Position numbers and translations under genes: made by a program
Shown: in pieces, positions 1 to 10,505 of the stretch
Numbering within the stretch: position 1 is the stretch's first letter
How the letters are laid out: each line of letters opens with the position of its first letter
Source of the DNA: Gemmatimonadota bacterium
Lineage (GTDB): Bacteria; Latescibacterota; UBA2968
Assembly (NCBI GenBank): GCA_002727195.1
Contig: PBWH01000005.1
Coordinates: 300,566-364,565 of the forward strand
Direction: 5' to 3'
Length of the DNA stretch: 64,000 nt
The notes under the pieces: model-generated
Told to the model about the DNA's origin: nothing
The model's database searches: none
The model's input: only the letters and a program-made list of their open reading frames with translations

Positions 1-389
1 TTCTCTGCCGCCAGCATAATGACCGTCGCCGCGCTCGCAGACAGCCCTGTGCTGATGATCTTCACCCGCGGGCGAACGAAACGGATCGTGTCGTAGATGG
101 CATATCCATCGAACACGCTGCCACCGGGCGAGTTGATGAAAATCTTGATCGGCTCTTCCGGATCCTCGTGGTCGAGATACAGCAACTGGGCCGTGATGCG
201 TGCGGTCAACTTGTGATCGACCGGATCGGAGATCAGGACCGTCCGGGCCTTGATCAGGCTGCGGCCGAGAAACTCGCCGTCGCGAGAGCCCTTTTCGTCG
301 TCCTCCTCCTCTTCCTCGTCATCCATACGAATGGCGTCGGGAGCCGAACTCTTCAGGTCTTCCTCGGGCCAATTCCGATCGTCGAACAT
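1..389 (-). CDS. clpP: ATP-dependent Clp protease proteolytic subunit (partial)
   Basis: This is the N-terminal 129 residues of ClpP, running off the left edge, so it is absent from the ORF track. ClpP is the serine peptidase core that, with a ClpA/C/X unfoldase, degrades cytoplasmic proteins. The fold signature INSPGGSV lies near residues 86-92, and GLSASAA near 115-121 carries the nucleophile serine (about residue 119). The histidine and aspartate of the triad lie outside the window. The start at 389 follows AGGAAGGA at good spacing; an in-frame ATG at 407 would bury that site. The N-terminus is extended relative to well-known ClpPs and carries an acidic run of about ten Asp/Glu residues (about 23-32). 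Confidence 0.93.
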   Translation of the reverse strand, partial: MFDDRNWPEEDLKSSAPDAIRMDDEEEEEDDEKGSRDGEFLGRSLIKARTVLISDPVDHKLTARITAQLLYLDHEDPEEPIKIFINSPGGSVFDGYAIYDTIRFVRPRVKIISTGLSASAATVIMLAAE

Positions 390-565
390 TGGGACTTCCT
401 TCCTCATAGCGAGCCTTAAAATGACTGATGTCACAGCACCGCTGTGGCACTCTGAAAAGCGGATTCAATGTATCCGATCGATCTGTCTAAGTCAAGCGGC
501 GTAAGGCTTTACGGGGACTTACACACCTTGACGGTGGTGCTCCGGAACAGGTAACTTTCGACCCG

Positions 566-1843
566 ATGGCTGGTCATGCACCCAAACTGAGACCTCGTGA
601 AGAAGCGGTCCGTATCCTCGGCCTCGTAGACGAGGGCGCCCACGCCGATGCCCTCCTGGCGAGTCACACAACCCAGGATCCGGATGCCCGTTTGCTGCGC
701 GAGATCGTACTCGGCACTTTGACCTGGCGGGGACGGCTGGACCATCACCTGGATACCTACCTCAAGCGACCGATCGATCGGCAGAAACGACCGGTGAGGG
801 ACCTCCTCAGGTCCGGCGCTTACCAAATTTTGTTTCTCGACCGGGTTCCCGCCTACGCCATCGTTTCCGAGTGCGTCAGCCTCGCGCGTAGGCACGGGAA
901 AGGCGTGTCCGGGATGGTCAACGCAGTACTGAGAGGATTGGCCGAGGGTCGACGAGAGGTCGTCATACCATCCATTGATTCGGACCCTGTGAAGCATCTA
1001 GCCATCGAACACGCCCACCCTGCCTGGCTCGTGAAACGATGGGTCGAGCGATTCGGAATCGAGCCGACACAAGACCTCTGCCGCGCGGCCAACGTGAAAC
1101 CGCCCCCGACCATCCGCGTAAACGAGCGCAGGACCGATCAGGATAGTCTCCGAACCGAGTTGGCAGACGGTGGGCACGAAGCGGTTCCCGTGGAGGGGCT
1201 TCCGGGCTACCTCACAGTCGGGGCCCCAAGGGGTCTCTTCGACACAGACAGCTTCCACAGGGGCGACTTTACGGTCCAGGGACCTGGAGCAGGACGGGTT
1301 TCCCGACTCCTGAAGACAGCGGAGGGCGACACCGTTCTGGATGTCTGCGCGGCCCCTGGTGGCAAATCGACCGCCGCGGCAGCCAAACCCGGAGTCCGAG
1401 TCGTTGCAGCGGATGTCAGCCTCGATCGCTTGAGAAGACTCGACCAGAATCGGACTCGTCTCGGTCTCGATATCCCGCTCCTGGCGGCCGATGCGAGGCT
1501 GCTCCCTTTCAGAAATACCTTCGACCACGTCCTCGTCGATGCCCCTTGCACGGGTCTGGGCACGCTCTCCCGCCATCCCGAGATCCGCTGGCACCGTGTT
1601 CAGGAGGACATCGCCCGAATGGCCCGGCTTCAGAGAGACATCCTGGTCTCCGCATCGACGGCGGTCTCCCCGGGCGGATCCCTCGTCTATACGACGTGTA
1701 CCACAGAGCCCGAAGAAAACGAATGGGTTGTCGAAAACTTCCTCGAATCACACCCAGAATTCGCCGCCGAGGAAAGTCTTTACGTCCTCCCCGATACGGA
1801 TGGAACAGACGGCGCATTCGGCGTCCGCCTCCGAAGATCCTGA
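566..1843 (+). CDS. rsmB: 16S rRNA (cytosine-967-C5)-methyltransferase RsmB
   Basis: 425 residues, the usual length for RsmB, which methylates C5 of C967 in 16S rRNA using S-adenosylmethionine. An N-terminal NusB-like RNA-binding domain (about 10-135) precedes a Rossmann methyltransferase domain. The SAM motif VLDVCAAPGGKST lies near residue 256. DAPCTGLGTLSRHPEIRW near 325 and YTTCTTEPEENE near 375 carry the two cysteines typical of RNA m5C methyltransferases. The start follows a weak ribosome site. It stands between divergent clpP and the TPR gene, and nothing shows an operon with either. Confidence 0.93.
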   Translation: MAGHAPKLRPREEAVRILGLVDEGAHADALLASHTTQDPDARLLREIVLGTLTWRGRLDHHLDTYLKRPIDRQKRPVRDLLRSGAYQILFLDRVPAYAIVSECVSLARRHGKGVSGMVNAVLRGLAEGRREVVIPSIDSDPVKHLAIEHAHPAWLVKRWVERFGIEPTQDLCRAANVKPPPTIRVNERRTDQDSLRTELADGGHEAVPVEGLPGYLTVGAPRGLFDTDSFHRGDFTVQGPGAGRVSRLLKTAEGDTVLDVCAAPGGKSTAAAAKPGVRVVAADVSLDRLRRLDQNRTRLGLDIPLLAADARLLPFRNTFDHVLVDAPCTGLGTLSRHPEIRWHRVQEDIARMARLQRDILVSASTAVSPGGSLVYTTCTTEPEENEWVVENFLESHPEFAAEESLYVLPDTDGTDGAFGVRLRRS

Positions 1844-2163
1844 GGGTCAGGGCCTTGCCTTGCTAGCGATTCGGCTTACCGCTGCGCCGAACAAAGTTCG
1901 GGGAGGAAGGCAGATATTCTCCTCTTCCACACGCGGGAGAGGAAGTTTGTGTTGCGCACGAACCAGGCCTATTCCCATCGCAGACTTCCCTGAACTCTGG
2001 CTTCATCCTGGCCTTTCCCTGGCTCTTTCCCAGAAAAAGAGGCTACATTTTCGGTGTGAGGACACGTGAACAGCCCCCAAAACCCCTCACGTAAACACCA
2101 AAAGTGCCGATAAGTTTTATGGATATATCCGTCTGACAGACCGAAACACCGATATCGGACCAG
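1844..2163. other. intergenic region without a recognised gene
   Basis: 320 bases with only shadow ORFs. A C/T-rich stretch at about 1989-2034 (CCTGAACTCTGG then repeated CCTGG and CTTTCCC words) resembles a segment near 38907. It may be a promoter or leader for the TPR gene that follows, but no clear -35/-10 pair was found. Confidence 0.4.
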
Positions 2164-5100
2164 ATGAAAAGACTCCCCCAAATCCTGCTTATCTGCATGC
2201 TTCTGCTGGTTTCCGCGGCGCATTCAGGCGCCCAGCAGCAGGCATCCGTCGCCATCTTCCCGTTCGGATCGCTCTCCAGTGGGGATCGATGGATCACCAC
2301 TGGTCTGCCCCGTGATCTCGTCGAGAAGCTCATCCGTACGCCTGAACTGCGGCCTGTTCCACTCGATCGCATCGACGAACAACTGGCCGCCGTAGTGCCA
2401 AAAAAATCGAAAGGTCCCGCCTGGCTGGCCCCATCCGTGCAAAGAAAGGTCGGTGAATGGCTGGAAGCGGACCTGATCCTGACCGGCGCGGTGGGTGCCT
2501 CGAACAGTCGTAGATCGGCGCGGGACTTCCTGGGCGGCCTGTCGATCGTGCCCTCCGTCACGCCCGAGGGTTCCGAGGTCTGGATCGCCGCCCAACTGAT
2601 CGATGTCCACCGCGGTGTCGCCATATCCTGGGCATTCGCGGAGGGCAGCCGTGAGGGATTCTTCGAGCTCCAGGCCGCCATCTACCTCCAGATCATCTCG
2701 GACCTGGGCATCGACCCCGGTACGATGCCGCGTGGAACGGTCGGTCGGCCAACCGAGTTTTCGGCCGCATACAAGACCACGCTGGAAGCGGAAGACATCC
2801 TGCTAGAGGAGCGAGAGGCCAAACACCACGAAAAGCAGTGGCGTCGTGCGATCAAGAAGTTGGAAAAGTCGCTGAAAATCGATCCGAGCTACGCGAAAAC
2901 ATACACCTTGCTTGGGCGCGCCTATCAGCGTCAGGGACAACTGGACGGCGCGCTCGCTGCATTCGGTCAGTCTTCCGCGCTGGACCCGAACTACGTCGAG
3001 CCCCGGATGGCCATCGCCGATTTCGCGAAAATGGCCGGAGACACGCATGCCGAAATGCGCGCGCTCGACTCGGTGTTGGAGGCCGCATCTTGGGACGACA
3101 CCGCCCTCGATCGGATGGGGCAGGCCTACGAACGGCTTGGCCAAACGGAACGGGCCGCCCACTACTACGACCGCGCCATCCGACTGTCCGACGGTGAACC
3201 TGACCGGCTGTATCGAGCGGGTTCGGTGAAAGTCAGCCTGGGCGAGTTCGATAAAGCCATCGAATATCTCGACCGTGCCGTTGCCCGTCTGCCGGGCGAG
3301 TCGCCGTATCACGTCATGCTGACTAGGGCCTACACACGTGCAGGTTATCTGGATCAGGCGCAGGCGACACTCCAGACAGCAGTGGACATCGGCGTCGAGT
3401 CAACGGACCTGTGGCTGGCCGCTGGAGAACTCGCGCTGGAGAAGAAGGACTATGCGGCGGCGGAGTCGGCTTTCGCCCACGTATTAGAACTTCAGCCGGG
3501 GCGGATGGATGCGCGACTGATGGTTGCGCGGTTGCGAGTGCTCCGTGGAGATCATCACGCAGCGATCGAGGCCTACAACGCCGCCATCGCCGACGGCATT
3601 CCGCTCGAAGACATCGTCGAGCCGTTGGCGAAGGCATTTGCCGGTGCGGGTGAGAAAGACAAGGCAGAAGAGCTGTATCGCAAAGCGCTGTCGAACCAGC
3701 CCGACAACGTGGACTGGCTCCTCGCGCGTTCCCGGATTCTGATCGAGTCGATGCGGCACGCGGAGGCCATTCCACCGCTGCGTCGCCTACGCGAACTGCA
3801 CTTGGATCACCTGGACGCGACCGAATGGCTTGCCGGAGCGTATGCCGTTGTGGGCAACGACGCTGAGGCCATCCGCCTGTATCGAGCCCTGCTCGTGTCA
3901 TCGCCCGAACTCAGCCACGTCTACGTCAGACTCGGTGAGTTGAACTATCGCGTCCGGAATTTCGAGTCCGCTCGCAATGCCTATGAAGACGCGATTAGCG
4001 CCGGACTGGGCACGTCGGATGTCTACGCAGGTCTTGGACTTTCGGAGGAGGAGCTGCGTCGCTATCGCAGCGCGAGAACGGCCTATCAGAACGCCCTGGA
4101 CCGGGATCGAACGAACGCGATTGCCCGTGCCGGTTTGCACCGTATGCGATCGAAGATCCGCACGCCGCGCCGCGAGCCTTCGGCGGCGGAGTGGGCGCAA
4201 CGGGGCCACAACCGGATGGACAGCGGCGATATCGAGGGCGCGATCAATGCCTTCGAACGGTCGATCGCGAAGCGTGGGAACAATGCGCGTGTACTGAACG
4301 ACCTGGGGCTGGCCTACGCGATGATAGGGGACACGGGTCGTGCCCGGATCGCGTTCGAAAAAGCGGAGCAAGCGGACCCATCTACCGAGACCGCTTACAA
4401 TCTCGGTCGGCTGAGCTTCCAGGAAGGGAAGCCGTCTGAGGCGATGTTGAATTATCAGATTGTGCTTCAGCGCGACGCCACCTTCCTGACGGCTGCCCTG
4501 AACCTTTCAGCCCTCCAGGCGAGTGCGGGGGACGCCGGAAGCGCGATACAGACCCTGAGCGACATCCGTGAACACTATCCGGAGAGCGGTGCGGTCACAA
4601 TCAGCCTTGCGAACGCGTACTTCCAGTCGGGCGAGCTCGATCGAGCGGCGAGACTGTATCGGGAAGCGACAGGAATCGCAAATGGTGCGGCCGATGCGCA
4701 CATCGGCCTGGGTAATGTCTCACTGTGTCAGGGAGACACGACAAGCGCTGCAGATCACTATCAGCAGGCGATCGCTTCGGCGCCGGACAACCCGGACGCA
4801 CGCGTCAACCTGGGAACGGTCCTGATTCAGCAGGGCCGGTATGACGAGGCAGTGCTCGAGTTTCAGCGCGCCCTCGAGTTGAACCCGTCAGACCTGGCGC
4901 TATACCTGAATTTGGCTGTGCTCTACTACCACACAGAGCAGTATCCTGAGTCCTTGGAATACTGCCGCGCCGTCATCGAACAGGATGCATCGGTCGTGGA
5001 AGCACAGCGTCTTATCGGGGATATCGCGATGGCCACGGAGGAGTATCAGTTGGCCGTGGATACCTACGGGGCGGTTCTCCTGCAGGACAGTGGCGACCTC

Positions 5101-5319
5101 TCTGCTATCCTCGGTGTCGCCGAGGCCTACGTCGCACTCGAGCAGCCGGAAATGGCACGCGACTATTGGCAGCAGTGGCTGGATCTTATCGGGGAAGATC
5201 CCGCATACGAATCCCAGACATCCGCTATCTCGCGTCGCCTAAACGGTGAAGAGAATGCGACCGCCACCTGGTTCTACGAGCAGATCAAGGAGCTCCGCTC
5301 ACTGACGGAAAGCCTCTGA
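2164..5319 (+). CDS. secreted/periplasmic TPR-repeat protein with CsgG/TolB-like N-terminal domain
   Basis: 1,051 residues. A signal peptide (about 1-24, MKRL then a hydrophobic core ending HSGAQ) directs export. Residues about 28-190 (SVAIFPFG..., [20 protein letters not shown]) resemble the FlgO/CsgG/TolB-N-type domain found in envelope proteins. From about 215 to the end there are many consecutive tetratricopeptide repeats with the usual A..Y..A/G..AL..NP pattern (e.g. [20 protein letters not shown]). TPR solenoids are scaffolds for protein complexes, so an envelope assembly or scaffold role is inferred. It is monocistronic; the next genes lie on the opposite strand. It is intact, unlike its downstream neighbours. 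Confidence 0.85.
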   Translation: MKRLPQILLICMLLLVSAAHSGAQQQASVAIFPFGSLSSGDRWITTGLPRDLVEKLIRTPELRPVPLDRIDEQLAAVVPKKSKGPAWLAPSVQRKVGEWLEADLILTGAVGASNSRRSARDFLGGLSIVPSVTPEGSEVWIAAQLIDVHRGVAISWAFAEGSREGFFELQAAIYLQIISDLGIDPGTMPRGTVGRPTEFSAAYKTTLEAEDILLEEREAKHHEKQWRRAIKKLEKSLKIDPSYAKTYTLLGRAYQRQGQLDGALAAFGQSSALDPNYVEPRMAIADFAKMAGDTHAEMRALDSVLEAASWDDTALDRMGQAYERLGQTERAAHYYDRAIRLSDGEPDRLYRAGSVKVSLGEFDKAIEYLDRAVARLPGESPYHVMLTRAYTRAGYLDQAQATLQTAVDIGVESTDLWLAAGELALEKKDYAAAESAFAHVLELQPGRMDARLMVARLRVLRGDHHAAIEAYNAAIADGIPLEDIVEPLAKAFAGAGEKDKAEELYRKALSNQPDNVDWLLARSRILIESMRHAEAIPPLRRLRELHLDHLDATEWLAGAYAVVGNDAEAIRLYRALLVSSPELSHVYVRLGELNYRVRNFESARNAYEDAISAGLGTSDVYAGLGLSEEELRRYRSARTAYQNALDRDRTNAIARAGLHRMRSKIRTPRREPSAAEWAQRGHNRMDSGDIEGAINAFERSIAKRGNNARVLNDLGLAYAMIGDTGRARIAFEKAEQADPSTETAYNLGRLSFQEGKPSEAMLNYQIVLQRDATFLTAALNLSALQASAGDAGSAIQTLSDIREHYPESGAVTISLANAYFQSGELDRAARLYREATGIANGAADAHIGLGNVSLCQGDTTSAADHYQQAIASAPDNPDARVNLGTVLIQQGRYDEAVLEFQRALELNPSDLALYLNLAVLYYHTEQYPESLEYCRAVIEQDASVVEAQRLIGDIAMATEEYQLAVDTYGAVLLQDSGDLSAILGVAEAYVALEQPEMARDYWQQWLDLIGEDPAYESQTSAISRRLNGEENATATWFYEQIKELRSLTESL

Positions 5320-5382
5320 GCGCCTGACCGTATTTCGCCAGGCCATCGTCTAGGCTTTCGCCGTCTGGAGACGTCTCCCACG

Positions 5383-6045
5383 CTACGGTTTCCGCACACA
5401 CCGGAATCCAAAGGCGTGATCCCGGCTGCCGGGCATCGCCGTATACCGCCCCGAACAGCGGGCAATCCCATCCGTGTTGTTCCAGGCACCACCGCGTAAC
5501 ACGCCACGGCTCGATGTCCATTCCCACACGTTTCCGACCATCTCCATCGCGCCGTATGGGCTAACTCCCATCGGCAGGCTACCGACCTCGACCGTACCGT
5601 ATCTGGATCGGCCTGTCGGATCATAGTTGGCTCAGTCACGATATCAGCAATGCCCCACGGGTAAGGGTAGGACACAAGACCCGTGCACGCTTGACCCCAC
5701 TCGTCTTCTGTTGGCAGCCGCTTTCCGGCCCATTCGCAGTATACCTCCGCATCCCACAAGTCCACTCCAACGACCGGATGCCACTCGTATCCATCCGGCG
5801 GCTTCCCGTCTTCCCACACGTTCCACCGCCTGAGTCCCCTGCCGATAGAAGAGGGGGCACGTCGCTTTGTCTCGTCAACAAAGCTGGCATAGGCCTCCTT
5901 CGTCACCTCGTGGGTATCGATCCAGAAGCCGCCATCGACCAACAGGACCGTCTCATCCACGACTTCATTTACAGCCCGCGTGGGTGGAGTCGGCCGCACA
6001 GAGATCGCCTCCGGTAAGGAGCCAGATGAATGTCACGATCAGCAT
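5383..6045 (-). pseudogene. formylglycine-generating-enzyme/sulfatase-modifying-factor domain protein, frameshifted
   Basis: The gene reads in three frames. A secretion-like N-terminus ([13 protein letters not shown]) starts at 6045. Frame then shifts near 5970 to [16 protein letters not shown]...[15 protein letters not shown], and shifts again near 5635 to ANYDPTGR...[16 protein letters not shown]...LRGGAWNN...[11 protein letters not shown] and a stop at 5383. These are the signature blocks of the FGE-sulfatase family (copper-dependent formylglycine synthases and relatives that lost that activity). Two frameshifts make it a likely pseudogene. Its start overlaps the stop of the upstream broken gene, so the two were probably one transcription unit. 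Confidence 0.8.
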
Positions 6046-6813
6046 CGTGGGATCCAGGTCAGCTTTGCGTCGATCATCTTCCACTCGTTGTCGATGCGGA
6101 CGAAGTGAGCCTCGGCCCCGCGATTCACGATGCGCGAGTGAACGGCGGCCTGTGAGTAATCGCGGTTTAACACGATGCTGAAGACCTGTGGATCGATCGA
6201 AATCTGCCAGTTTCCCCAATGCCGGGCGTATAAGCAAGTCAGCTGATTGAGGAACGTCACTCGGTCCCTGGATTCAGGCGTGGAGACAGGTCGGCCCCGG
6301 TGTACTTCGTCACGATAAACTCCCGAAGCACGTTCTCTGTTCGCTCTGTGAGAAACCCGACCTTTACCCGGGAACGCTCACATCAGGGCGATAATTCAGA
6401 ATCTTCAGACTCGACCCCGGCGGTGGCGACTCGCCCACGTAGAAGGGCCGTGCCGGAATGGACTGATAGATGTCGAATCGGATTTCGTTCTGGACAAACG
6501 CGTAGGCAATATCTCGGTAATAATTCGGACCTGCCTGAAGCGACCTGGGTCGTGGTTTTTCCCGCCCGATCGCACTCAGGTCCTTAGGTCGGTAGTAGAT
6601 TCGGAAGATCTCGTATGCGTGACGCTCCGGTTCCAGCTTTACCCGGAGGCTGTCCATCGGCATCGGATGAGTATGGTTGACCAGATCGTCGAACACCGCC
6701 CTCAGGCTGTCGAGCGACTGGCGTTGATACGCGCGATCAAGCCGATCGTGGTCGGACAGGTGGAGACTGTCCGCGAGGTCGTTCGAAAGCGTCTCGGCAC
6801 GCGTAGAAGTCAT
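6039..6813 (-). pseudogene. unrecognised secreted protein, multiply frameshifted
   Basis: Three reading-frame segments line up: residues from a start near 6813 to ...ILNYRPDVSVP (6364), then LTERTENVLREFIVTKYTGADL (about 6270-6355), then RVTFLNQLTCLYARHWGNW...DNEWKMIDAKLTWIPRC ending at 6039. An in-frame hydrophobic stretch upstream of the ATG (LIYCVFLLMTS) suggests a lost signal peptide and an earlier non-ATG start. I do not recognise the family. Its stop overlaps the start of the FGE-like gene. At least two frameshifts make function unlikely. Confidence 0.55.
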
Positions 6814-6925
6814 CAGCAGAAAGACACAGTAGATAAGATCCAGAGCACGGTCGAGCCCTCAGGCGTCAGGTGTTACTATAAGGAAATGACACCCCAAACC
6901 CGCCGCAACCTCCGCAGGACAAAGG

Positions 6926-6954
6926 AAAAAGCCCGACACGTCGTGTGTCGGGCT
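6926..6954 (-). terminator. rho-independent terminator
   Basis: On the minus strand a 10-bp perfect stem (AGCCCGACAC / GTGTCGGGCT) with a short loop is followed by TTTTT. It lies downstream of the PilZ-like gene and the small ORF at 6996, so it ends that unit. Confidence 0.8.
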
Positions 6955-6995
6955 TCGATGCAACTACGGGATGTATGTGCTGTCTAGGCGTAGAT

Positions 6996-7148
6996 TCAAG
7001 TCCGCTCGGGATCCTCCTGCCTGCATACGAGCCGCTTCGTGTAGGCCGTACCTTTTGCGGCAAGCATATCCCGGATCTCTCGTCTGATCGCGTGCAGACG
7101 ACCACGTTCTCGTCGCACGCTGATAATCCTGTCCGTGTAGGGAGGCAC
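6996..7148 (-). CDS. possible small basic protein
   Basis: A 50-codon reading frame from a GTG at 7148 (VPPYTDRIISVRRERGRLHAIRREIRDML...) lies between the PilZ-like gene and the terminator at 6926. The product would be strongly basic and helical. No Shine-Dalgarno sequence is evident and the family is not recognised. It could also be noncoding 3' sequence of the upstream gene. Confidence 0.25.
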   Translation of the reverse strand: MPPYTDRIISVRRERGRLHAIRREIRDMLAAKGTAYTKRLVCRQEDPERT

Positions 7149-7174
7149 GGGGAGTGTTCTTTTCTGACGCCGAG

Positions 7175-8593
7175 TTATCTCTCCAGGTAAGCAAGCAACC
7201 CGTTGAGGGCCCGATGGATCTCCTTGAAGTGCGGGTTCTCCCTGAGTGCGCGAAGCGGCTCCCACGATTTGACTTCGTAGTTCATCGAATCGTAGTCGGC
7301 CGGGTCGAACCGGAAGGCCACACCCAAGTTGGCGACACGACCCAAATCCTTGCCCGTGTCGATACTTCCATCCACGATCTCCCCGATCACCGGAATCACC
7401 GGCGGCACGTCAGGCTTGTAGATCGCCAGATCCTGCTGGAAGAACAGTCGCGGGTAGAAGTTTAGCAGCAAACCGGTGCCTTCGAGCAGGGACACCAAAT
7501 GCTCGGGATCTTCAGGTACGGACTCGCCGCCCATCAGGTAGGTCTCGAGAAGAGGGCTGTTCTGCAGGCAGGCGCCGCTCACACTGAAGTCGCGAAGGAC
7601 GACAGGCATACCTGTCTGCTTCTGGATGGATCCCTTGGGGCGGACCGTCAGTACTTTGACGCCGGACTTGTGGACGCGACACACCCATCTATGGTGCAGA
7701 TCAGCGCCCTGGACGAACTCGCGAATCGCAAAGTTCAGGACGACGATATCTCCTTCGCGCAACTCGACATCGTCGCGCTTCGTGTCCAGCCGGTTCGGCC
7801 GCCTCAGATGGATCTGGGTACCCCGGGCTTCACCATCGAGCCCGAGCACAGCGCTGCTTCCGACAGGCACCAAGTCTGTTCGGCCAGACCGCAGGTCGTG
7901 CTCAGCCTTCGAGATATACACCGACCTCAAGTAGTTCGGATTTGACTGGATGTATCTGTGGAAGAGAGCGACCAGCTCTTCTGGCTTCTCGCACGACTTG
8001 ACGTCGGCGGGAATGGCATCGTCGCCTGCATAAGGCAGAATTTCCGGGCCGCTGTCCGCGCTCCCGCTCAGCGCCACCCGCTCCGCATACGCGTCGAACC
8101 GGAAGTGAGGGGCGACCTGTGGACCTTTGATGCCTCGTACATGAGCAAACCTGAGGGATCGACGGTTCTCGTTCTTCTTCACCGGACCAACAGGCTTCAG
8201 CTTGAAACCGATAGCCACGCGGGGCTCCAGATGCTGGAGCAGACGGTCCGTAAACCGAACTCGCTGCACGACCTCGCAGGTCAGGTGGTATGGCGTACGA
8301 TTGTGATGGAAACTCAGGCTGACCTGTTCACCTTTTCCGCGCAGGATGCCGGACGAGAGCTTGTACCCAGCCGGCGGAGCCAGGTAGAAGTGGCCCTCAC
8401 GCGCGTAGAGCTCGTTCGGTCGTGCGTAAAACGTGGCGAGACCGACCTCCTCCTGAACGTCCTCACCAGCGGCATTGGAGACGATCGTGCAGACGGCGGA
8501 TCGTGTATGAAACGCGTTTAGTTTCTTGATCGCAGGATCGCCAGTAGTGGGCCGTTTCTGAGTCGGAGTTTTCTTGAAGATTTTCGCAAGCAT
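7175..8593 (-). CDS. possible PilZ-domain (cyclic-di-GMP responsive) protein
   Basis: 472 residues, start supported by CTGGAGCG five bases upstream. No signal peptide or membrane segment, so probably cytoplasmic. An RRSLRF block near residue 142 resembles the RxxxR half of a PilZ site, and DFSVSGACLQ near 325-335 resembles the (D/N)xSxxG half. The two are far apart, so either two degenerate PilZ/YcgR-like domains are present or the match is superficial. If correct, it would sense cyclic-di-GMP and affect motility or surface behaviour. The short ORF and terminator at 6926 follow. Single-gene unit. Confidence 0.45.
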   Translation of the reverse strand: MLAKIFKKTPTQKRPTTGDPAIKKLNAFHTRSAVCTIVSNAAGEDVQEEVGLATFYARPNELYAREGHFYLAPPAGYKLSSGILRGKGEQVSLSFHHNRTPYHLTCEVVQRVRFTDRLLQHLEPRVAIGFKLKPVGPVKKNENRRSLRFAHVRGIKGPQVAPHFRFDAYAERVALSGSADSGPEILPYAGDDAIPADVKSCEKPEELVALFHRYIQSNPNYLRSVYISKAEHDLRSGRTDLVPVGSSAVLGLDGEARGTQIHLRRPNRLDTKRDDVELREGDIVVLNFAIREFVQGADLHHRWVCRVHKSGVKVLTVRPKGSIQKQTGMPVVLRDFSVSGACLQNSPLLETYLMGGESVPEDPEHLVSLLEGTGLLLNFYPRLFFQQDLAIYKPDVPPVIPVIGEIVDGSIDTGKDLGRVANLGVAFRFDPADYDSMNYEVKSWEPLRALRENPHFKEIHRALNGLLAYLER

Positions 8594-8910
8594 AGGCGCT
8601 CCAGAGACCTAAGGTGGTTATGGTAGGCCAGTCTGTGTCTTTAGTGATACTAAAAAACGCTATTTAGTACTATCGTCCAGGCAGACTGGATCCTCAGCAC
8701 GAAATGGATCTACTCGTCCGTTGGTCTCCCTTTCGCAAGCCCTATGCCACGAACCACCTATCCGCATATACGTATGTTTTACAGATGTTTATGTAGTTTT
8801 TATCTCGCATGGGGGTTCCTTGTCATCGGAAAAACTTTCCACCCGTACACAGAAAACCCCCCGGATCCTTCGGATCCAGGGGGCCCAACTGTGCTTGTCT
8901 TCTCTGGGCC
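8594..8910. other. intergenic region between sat and the PilZ-like gene
   Basis: 317 bases. It holds the sat terminator at 8853-8884 and AT-rich sequence at about 8640-8670 that could be the promoter of the minus-strand PilZ-like gene. No coding sequence seen. Confidence 0.5.
8853..8884 (-). terminator. rho-independent terminator of sat
   Basis: Minus strand: CCCCCTGGATCC, a short loop, GGATCCGGGGGG, then TTTT. It lies about 27 bases after the sat stop codon. Confidence 0.85.
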
Positions 8911-10182
8911 TTAGCCTGCTGCTAGAGCTCCAGACATAGCTTCCGACAGAATCGCCGAGGTACTCTCCCGCATGATCCTCGGATCGACCTGCTCGCCGTT
9001 CTGCAGCAGTTCGCGGACCTTCTTCCCAGATATGAACACCGGATCCTCGCCGTCGTGGTTCTCCATCAGATCCACGCGCCCAAGCGACTCGTAGAACGCG
9101 GCAAACCCGACGTTCACTGGCTTGATCTTCAGGTCGCCCTTCAGATCATTGAAGATCGCCTGCGCATCGAAATCACCCCAGATCGCCGAACCGTCGTGAT
9201 AGGGTGCATCGGCGTGCTTTCGACCGATCACGATATCGGTGAACCCGTAATTCTGGCGATAGATCCCGTGCATCACCGCTTCCTTCGGTCCGCCATAGAA
9301 CATCTTGATATCCAGGCCGAGCAGCAAAACCCGATCGGGCACCGACTCACCCAGCCCCGACCACAGCGCGCCGTCACTATCCCCCTCGCCCAGTGCGCGT
9401 GCTTCGATCAGCGCTTCGTAGGTGTGCATCCGGATCTCGGCGCTCACGTCATCCGACTTCGTCTCACCGATCAACGGATTCAGCACCGCTCCTGCGTTGG
9501 CGCCGTCCTTGAGCAGCTTCTCCAGACCGTAGACCAGGGCATACTCGTGCGCGCGATGCAGGGGATTTCGGGTCTGAAACGCGACCACCCGATCCCAGCC
9601 CTTGACCGCAAGCAGTTCACGGACTGCAGCAGGTGACTTCACGTAGTCTCCGAACGCGGGATGTGTCGCTTGAGGCAGAACGTTGACCCTTCCACCAATC
9701 AGATGGGTCGCACCCTTGTCCCCTTCCAGCACCATGTCACCGCCAGGATGATCGGTCCGGTCGGTCAGGTAGACGCTGCGGAGATAGGTCTCCTTGTCCC
9801 AAGGGAACACGTCGCTCAGTTCCAGTGAACCGACAATCTCATCAGCCGAGTTCACCAGCGCGACCTCCTCACCTGCCTTCAAGCCCACTGCCGTTTCCGA
9901 ATCCACGGGAAACGATATCGGAATGGTCCAGGAGTAGAGCGACCCGTTGTACTCGATTACCGACTCCTCGAGCACCCGGTTATACGTCGCCGAGTCCATT
10001 GGACCCTCAAGCGGGCTGAGCGCGCCGTCACCAAATCGGTAGACACTGGATAGGTCCGCATCACTGACGGCGACCTTCGTCAGCTGGGAAACACGTGCAA
10101 CAAACGCCTCCCGATCGCCTTCCGGGACCGCACGGTTGACGGGGACATCAAGACCGCCGTGTGGCTGAATCCGACCGCTCAT
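8911..10182 (-). CDS. sat: sulfate adenylyltransferase (ATP sulfurylase)
   Basis: 423 residues, of the homo-oligomeric Sat/Met3 type. It converts ATP and sulfate to adenosine 5'-phosphosulfate and pyrophosphate in the cytoplasm, the first step of sulfate activation. The PUA-like N-terminal domain (about 1-175) is followed by the catalytic domain with [13 protein letters not shown] near 200-212 (QxRNP and HxxH motifs) and [12 protein letters not shown] near 320. There is no C-terminal APS-kinase domain. The start follows GGAGG, which can pair with CTCC just before the ATG. No cys or apr genes adjoin it, so an assimilatory role is inferred from absence only. Confidence 0.95.
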   Translation of the reverse strand: MSGRIQPHGGLDVPVNRAVPEGDREAFVARVSQLTKVAVSDADLSSVYRFGDGALSPLEGPMDSATYNRVLEESVIEYNGSLYSWTIPISFPVDSETAVGLKAGEEVALVNSADEIVGSLELSDVFPWDKETYLRSVYLTDRTDHPGGDMVLEGDKGATHLIGGRVNVLPQATHPAFGDYVKSPAAVRELLAVKGWDRVVAFQTRNPLHRAHEYALVYGLEKLLKDGANAGAVLNPLIGETKSDDVSAEIRMHTYEALIEARALGEGDSDGALWSGLGESVPDRVLLLGLDIKMFYGGPKEAVMHGIYRQNYGFTDIVIGRKHADAPYHDGSAIWGDFDAQAIFNDLKGDLKIKPVNVGFAAFYESLGRVDLMENHDGEDPVFISGKKVRELLQNGEQVDPRIMRESTSAILSEAMSGALAAG

Positions 10183-10293
10183 AGGAGAAAACCTCCACCT
10201 GAAATCATAAAGTTGACTTTCCTGATAAACTTCACCTTAAACAGCATCTCAATTTATACGACTCTACCTATAAACACAATACAAAAGCAAAAA

Positions 10294-10368
10294 TCCCTCT
10301 CCCGCGGGAAAGGCTGAATCTGGGTCCGACCGATCCTTCGCGGGCGCAGATTCGTGAGAGGGAGGGGC
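10294..10368. repeat. imperfect inverted-repeat element
   Basis: The left arm starts CCCTCTCCCGCGGGAAAGG and contains GAATCTG. The right arm contains CAGATTC and GAGAGGG, so the ends pair in order. The word CTCTCCC..CGCGGGAAAGG recurs near 58194, which suggests a dispersed family. Confidence 0.45.
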
Positions 10369-10479
10369 TCAGGTGTATGCAACAACCATTCAAGATCGCA
10401 CGAGAATCACACGTCAACAGGTGCGAGGGCTCGACCGTATCGTCTGCACTTCGTCAATTGCTCGAGTATCAGCTAACTG

Positions 10480-10505
10480 AAAAAAGCCGCCTCTCCGGAG
10501 GCGGC
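10480..10505 (-). terminator. rho-independent terminator
   Basis: Minus strand: GCCGCCTC, three-base loop, GAGGCGGC, followed by TTTTTT. It sits 30 bases after the inferred stop of the degraded histidine-kinase gene. Confidence 0.85.
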
